Positions 5,718 to 6,296 of a stretch of 6,296 nucleotides of DNA are shown here, in pieces; position 1 is the stretch's first letter; each line of letters opens with the position of its first letter. The position numbers and the translations under genes are program-made. Origin of the DNA: Acidobacteriota bacterium (GTDB lineage Bacteria; Acidobacteriota; Terriglobia; Terriglobales; SCQP01). Under the pieces are notes generated by a model. The model worked only from the letters and a program-made list of their open reading frames with translations, was not told where the DNA came from and did no database searches. The stretch is from the NCBI GenBank assembly GCA_021823305.1, contig JAKAOE010000124.1:1-6296 (forward strand). Direction: 5' to 3'.

Positions 5718-6296
5718 ATGGCGGATGTGCTCGATCTGCGCCAGTTTCGCGCCTCCCAGCTCGAGGACCTGCTCGTCGCCGAAACCCTCGAGTGGAACGA
5801 CCTGCTGCGCTGGGACTACGCCCCCTCCGCCGCCCTCATCCGCCAGTACGTGGACGCCCGCATCCTGCCCGGCTACGTCCTGCTCGACCACCCCGGCGCC
5901 CGCGCCCACCCGCTCGGCTACGGCTTCTTCATCTACGAGGCCCGCAAGGGCATGATCGGCAACCTCTTCGTCGCCCCCGAGCACCGCGACCCCGCCCGCG
6001 GCCACGAGCGCCTGCTGCTCGAGCACATGATCGCCACGCTGCGCTCCTCCCCCGGCCTGGAGCGCATCGAAGCCCAGCTCATGTCCATCCCCTCCGCCGC
6101 CCTCGCCCCGACCTTCGCCGCCCACGGCTTCCAGCGCTTCCCGCGCGTCTTCCTCGAGCTGCGCCTGCCCCCGCCTCCGCCCGAGCCCGCCCCGCCGCCC
6201 GTCACCCGCTTCGGCGGCCTCCGCCTCGAGCCCTGGGGCGGCGCCAGCTTCGACGAGGCCGCCCGCCTCATCCAGCTCGCCTACCAGGACCAAGAT
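5718..6296 (+). CDS. GNAT-like acetyltransferase, probable two-domain form (3' end outside window)
   Basis: The plus-strand frame is open from the ATG at 5718 to the right edge: 193 codons, C-terminus missing. Residues 1-150 read as a GNAT domain: RQFRASQLEDLL, then LRWDYAPSAALIRQYVD, PGYVLLDH, GYGFFIYEARKGMIGNLFVAP as the central strands, then LLLEHMIATL and a closing AAHGFQRFPRVFLELRL. The acetyl-CoA loop is unusual: after V-x-P-x-x-R (85-90) there are four residues to Gly95, where R/Q-x-x-G-x-G/A is expected, so catalysis is uncertain. A proline-rich linker (about 151-161) follows, then RFGGLRLEPWGGASFDEAARLI, which looks like the start of a second domain. The form recalls an acidobacterial GNAT family I remember with 'DYR.S..LL..YLD.R.LPGY', but this is memory, not a search. 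Codons are strikingly C-ending (alanine nearly all GCC), opposite to the divergent genes. Substrate unknown. Confidence 0.82.
   Translation, partial: MADVLDLRQFRASQLEDLLVAETLEWNDLLRWDYAPSAALIRQYVDARILPGYVLLDHPGARAHPLGYGFFIYEARKGMIGNLFVAPEHRDPARGHERLLLEHMIATLRSSPGLERIEAQLMSIPSAALAPTFAAHGFQRFPRVFLELRLPPPPPEPAPPPVTRFGGLRLEPWGGASFDEAARLIQLAYQDQD

Noticed and set aside
4567..5955. 462-codon plus-strand frame
   Set aside because: Arg/Gln/His/Pro-rich shadow crossing the divergent promoter region and the start of the GNAT gene in another frame.
5541..6293. 250-codon minus-strand frame opposite the GNAT gene
   Set aside because: Gly/Ala/Glu/Val-biased translation typical of antisense to C-ending codons. 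The plus-strand frame has recognisable GNAT features.

Overview
The window looks like an Acidobacteriota-type chromosome, probably soil or environmental. Three things suggest this: very GC-rich core genes, an integrase whose N-terminus (MARRRYQKGSLRKRGKRDP) is of a kind I associate with Acidobacteria, and a GNAT-like protein of a type I also associate with that phylum. This assignment rests on recognition, not on a search.

The window has two halves that meet at a tRNA pair. The left half (1 to about 3104) is moderately GC-rich with mixed codon use and reads as the integrase end of an integrative element. From left to right it holds: a minus-strand membrane-anchored protein that runs off the left edge; a 50-residue, extremely basic protein just upstream of it in the same operon; a divergent promoter region with a perfect 7+7 palindrome and nested outer arms; a small XRE-type repressor-like regulator on the plus strand; a doubtful 67-residue ORF; about 250 bases of non-coding DNA with a 10-bp stem inverted repeat and a good promoter; and a complete tyrosine integrase. 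The integrase stops six bases short of the CCA end of tRNA-Asp. This is the usual layout for an element inserted at the 3' end of a tRNA gene. The other att copy is not in the window.

The right half (3105 to 6296) is core chromosome. On the minus strand, transcription would run through a trans-sulfuration (Cys/Met) PLP enzyme, a class I PLP aminotransferase whose start overlaps it by 10 bases, then tRNA-Val(TAC) and tRNA-Asp(GTC). The aminotransferase stop codon lies inside tRNA-Val and uses its conserved U8-A9-G10. A divergent GNAT-like gene leaves the window at the right edge. Codon third positions here are strongly strand-biased: G-ending codons in minus-strand genes, C-ending in the plus-strand gene.

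Four genes came from reading both strands directly, including frames open to the window edges: the left-edge membrane protein, the 50-residue protein, the right-edge GNAT protein, and the corrected integrase start. I found no convincing new defence system. The most intriguing part is the palindrome-controlled divergent unit (basic microprotein plus membrane protein versus XRE regulator) on the element.
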